Assembly (NCBI GenBank): GCA_002370555.1
Contig: AP014718.1
Location: forward strand, 2,790,001-2,854,000
From: Arthrobacter sp. Hiyo4
Lineage (GTDB): Bacteria; Actinomycetota; Actinomycetes; Actinomycetales; Micrococcaceae
Direction of reading: 5' to 3'
DNA: 64,000 nucleotides
The notes beneath the pieces are model-generated. The model worked only from the letters and a program-made list of their open reading frames with translations, was not told the origin of the DNA and made no database searches. Positions 62,217 to 64,000 of this stretch are shown in pieces; position 1 is the stretch's first letter, and each line of letters begins with the position of its first letter. The position numbers and the translations under genes are program-made.

Positions 62217-63602
62217 TCAGGCGCTCAGTTCGGCTTCCAACCGCTCAAGATCAGCCACGACGGCGGCCCGCTTGGGCGAGCGCGGCGGCAGTAGCTTCAG
62301 GGCGACGGTCCGGACGTCGACGTCGTCCCTCGCCTCCGGGAGGGCCGCGTACTTGAGCAGAGTCTCGGCGCTGCCGTCCGCCAGGACCGCCTCGCGCATG
62401 AGCGAGGAGACCCTGTCGCGGAGGTTGATGATGCCCGGCGCTTCGGAGCGCGGCAGCACCGCGCCGCGGTAGATTTCCAGCGCAATGCGGTGGGCGCCGC
62501 GCTGCAGGCAGTTCAGCACCTGCCCGCTGTCCGGGACCAGGTCCATGGTGAGTTTGTACGGCCTGGATTCGGGCACGGCGGCCGGGCTGAGCTGCTGCAG
62601 GATCTTGCGCAGCCGGACCATTTCTGCGCGGAGCGTCATGGTGGGGCCGTCGCCCGGGTAGAGCAGGACACTGAGCCCCTCGGCGCTCAGCCCGTCCGGG
62701 TACGTGCTGAGCAGGGCGAGGATTTCACTGTGCCGGGCGGACAGCGCCACCGTTTTGCCTTCGATGCTGAGCAACGCCTGGTCGCGGCCCAGAAGCTGGA
62801 GGCTGTTGCGGTACAGGCTGCCTTCCTTCGCGCCGCCCGCTCCCCGGCCCGCGCCGAATCCGGCCTGGCCGCCGAACTGGCGTTCCGCCGTCGGGCCGGC
62901 CGGCTGGCAAGGGTGGCCGCCAGCTGCAGCCGCTCAACACGGAGCTGCGCCTGGGCGGCAGCGACGGTCGCCTCGACGAGCGACAGCGTGTGGGCGCCAC
63001 CGCGCTGGCCTTGCCCGTGATGTCCACAACGCCCAGCAGCGCACCGGAATCCGGGTCGTGGAACGGGACGGCGGTGCAGCTCCACGCGTGCACGGACCGC
63101 TGGTAATGCTCGGCCCCGGAAATCTGGATGCCGCGGCCCAATGCCAGGGCAGTGCCGGGAGCGCTGGTGCCCACGGTTGCCTCTGACCAGTCGGCGCCCG
63201 GCACAAACATCATGCCTTCGGCCCGGCGCTGCAGGGCCGGATCGCCTTCCACCCAGAGCAGCCGGCCCACTTCATCACCCACGGCAACGAGCAGGCCGCT
63301 GTCGTGGCTGGGCTGGACCAGGAGTTTGTGGATCACGGGCATGATGCTCGCCAGGGGGTGCTGCCGGCGGTATTCCTCGAGCTCGTCAGTGTCCAGGGCA
63401 AGGGCGCTTCGGGGTTGTCAGGGTTGGCTTTCAACCGGGCGGACCGTTGCCAGGATTCCCGGATCAGCCGCCGCAGGCCGGGGATTTCCGGTGCGTCCGG
63501 AAACGGATGGGCGTCGAGCTGCTCATGGGCGGCCAGGGCATGCCGCTGTGACAGCGCAGTCGCTTGGCCGCCGGACGTCGGCGGCAGGATCAGGTTCCTC
63601 AT
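62217..63602 (-). CDS. GAF-domain transcriptional regulator (AcoR-like, without AAA domain)
   Basis: Reconstructed with about three lost bases (near 63405, 63005 and 62825). N-terminal part [20 protein letters not shown] is the AcoR-type start; the GAF domain reads [40 protein letters not shown] and [20 protein letters not shown]. No sigma-54 AAA domain follows; instead the C-terminus has a winged-helix-like part ([40 protein letters not shown]). About 462 residues. It probably senses an alcohol or aldehyde and activates the operon that follows. Confidence 0.82.
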
Positions 63603-63670
63603 CGAACTCCCCTCGGTCCTGCAAGTCTACTGGCCGCCGTCGAGAAGCCTCTATGGGCAGACCTCTTGCG

Positions 63671-64000
63671 TCAGGCGCGGGAGATGCTGATCATTTCCTC
63701 GCGCGGGACTACTTTGATCCGTTCACGCACGACGGCGGCGCTCCCGTCCGCGCCTGCCTCGCCTTCTGTCCACGCGGCGCCGAGAGCCGCTTCGTGCGCG
63801 TCCAGCTTGATCCAGCCTTCCCACGTGGTGTACTCGATGCCGCGCTCCTCCAGCAGGTGGATGATCGCCTGCGGGTCCGGGTTCTGGGCGGGTGGCAGGG
63901 TGAGCCGGTCCTCCAGCAGGAAGCCGATGGTCTCCAGGGCATCGCCCTTGGTGTGGCCGATCAGACCCACCGGTCCGCGCTTAATCCATCCGGTGGCGTA
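63671..64000 (-). CDS. Ferredoxin-NADP reductase (FprA-like), C-terminal part
   Basis: The gene starts beyond the right edge. The visible 109 residues begin ATGWIKRGPVGLIGHTKGDA, the conserved NADP-site end of FprA/adrenodoxin reductase-like enzymes, then ETIGFLLEDRLTLPP and EYTTWEGWIKLDAHEAALGA. Ends VPREEMISISRA. It moves electrons between NADPH and ferredoxin with FAD. Confidence 0.85.
   Translation of the reverse strand, partial: YATGWIKRGPVGLIGHTKGDALETIGFLLEDRLTLPPAQNPDPQAIIHLLEERGIEYTTWEGWIKLDAHEAALGAAWTEGEAGADGSAAVVRERIKVVPREEMISISRA

Overview
The window is high-GC actinobacterial DNA, most like Arthrobacter/Pseudarthrobacter (Micrococcaceae). That reading rests on GC-rich third positions, actinobacterial families (DbpA-tailed DEAD helicase, HxlR/TetR/ROK regulators, FurA-catalase, DUF779 with ADH/ALDH) and gene order. 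It is an inference from protein style, not from a marker gene. About 38 protein genes are broken by one or more single-base deletions, nearly all in G or C runs (typically 4 to 3 or 5 to 4). The same defect appears in a tRNA-Thr and in single arms of otherwise perfect inverted repeats. I therefore treat these breaks as base-calling errors and give each gene its reconstructed full span.

Left chromosomal part (1-33,685). A sugar-binding lipoprotein diverges from a ROK regulator. Then come an NAD(P)-binding protein, a DHFR-like reductase, a YidC paralogue, tRNA-Met and tRNA-Thr, a DEAD-box helicase and a MOSC protein. A three-gene row follows (membrane protein with a YgiB-like look, glutathionylspermidine-synthase-like ATP-grasp enzyme, amino-acid/polyamine permease), then a glutaryl-CoA-type dehydrogenase, a TetR/beta-galactosidase divergent pair, an HxlR-MFS operon, the CBS-cystathionine gamma-synthase operon, a DNA glycosylase, two ABC exporters, an acyl-CoA ligase, thioredoxin, a thioesterase, a K+ channel, a LysM secreted protein and a CBS-domain protein. 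At least four families of long imperfect palindromes sit between these genes.

Integrated element (33,686-48,112). A 14.4-kb element sits in the 3' end of tRNA-Tyr and is bounded by 52-bp direct repeats. The intact tRNA is on the right; the displaced 3' remnant, still next to the native terminator, is on the left. The right end carries an integrase, an XRE regulator, an excisionase-like HTH and a RepA-like ATPase. The left end carries a second integrase next to a two-gene cargo: a Beta-protein/sce7725-type protein and an sce7726-type protein with a PD-(D/E)XK-like signature. An IS3 element interrupts the first gene with a 3-bp duplication; removing the IS restores the frame. A phage tail module (tape measure and neighbours) lies between the two ends. 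The cargo pair is the best candidate here for an uncharacterised defence or conflict system.

Right chromosomal part (48,144-64,000). YajQ, HtpX, an MFS exporter, an unknown gene containing an in-frame palindromic repeat, a FurA-type regulator behind a 7-1-7 Fur box with its catalase, remnants of DUF2461 and PfkB genes, an amino-acid permease, a group II intron with its reverse transcriptase, then a GAF regulator-ALDH-ADH-DUF779 alcohol/aldehyde oxidation unit and the end of a ferredoxin-NADP reductase.
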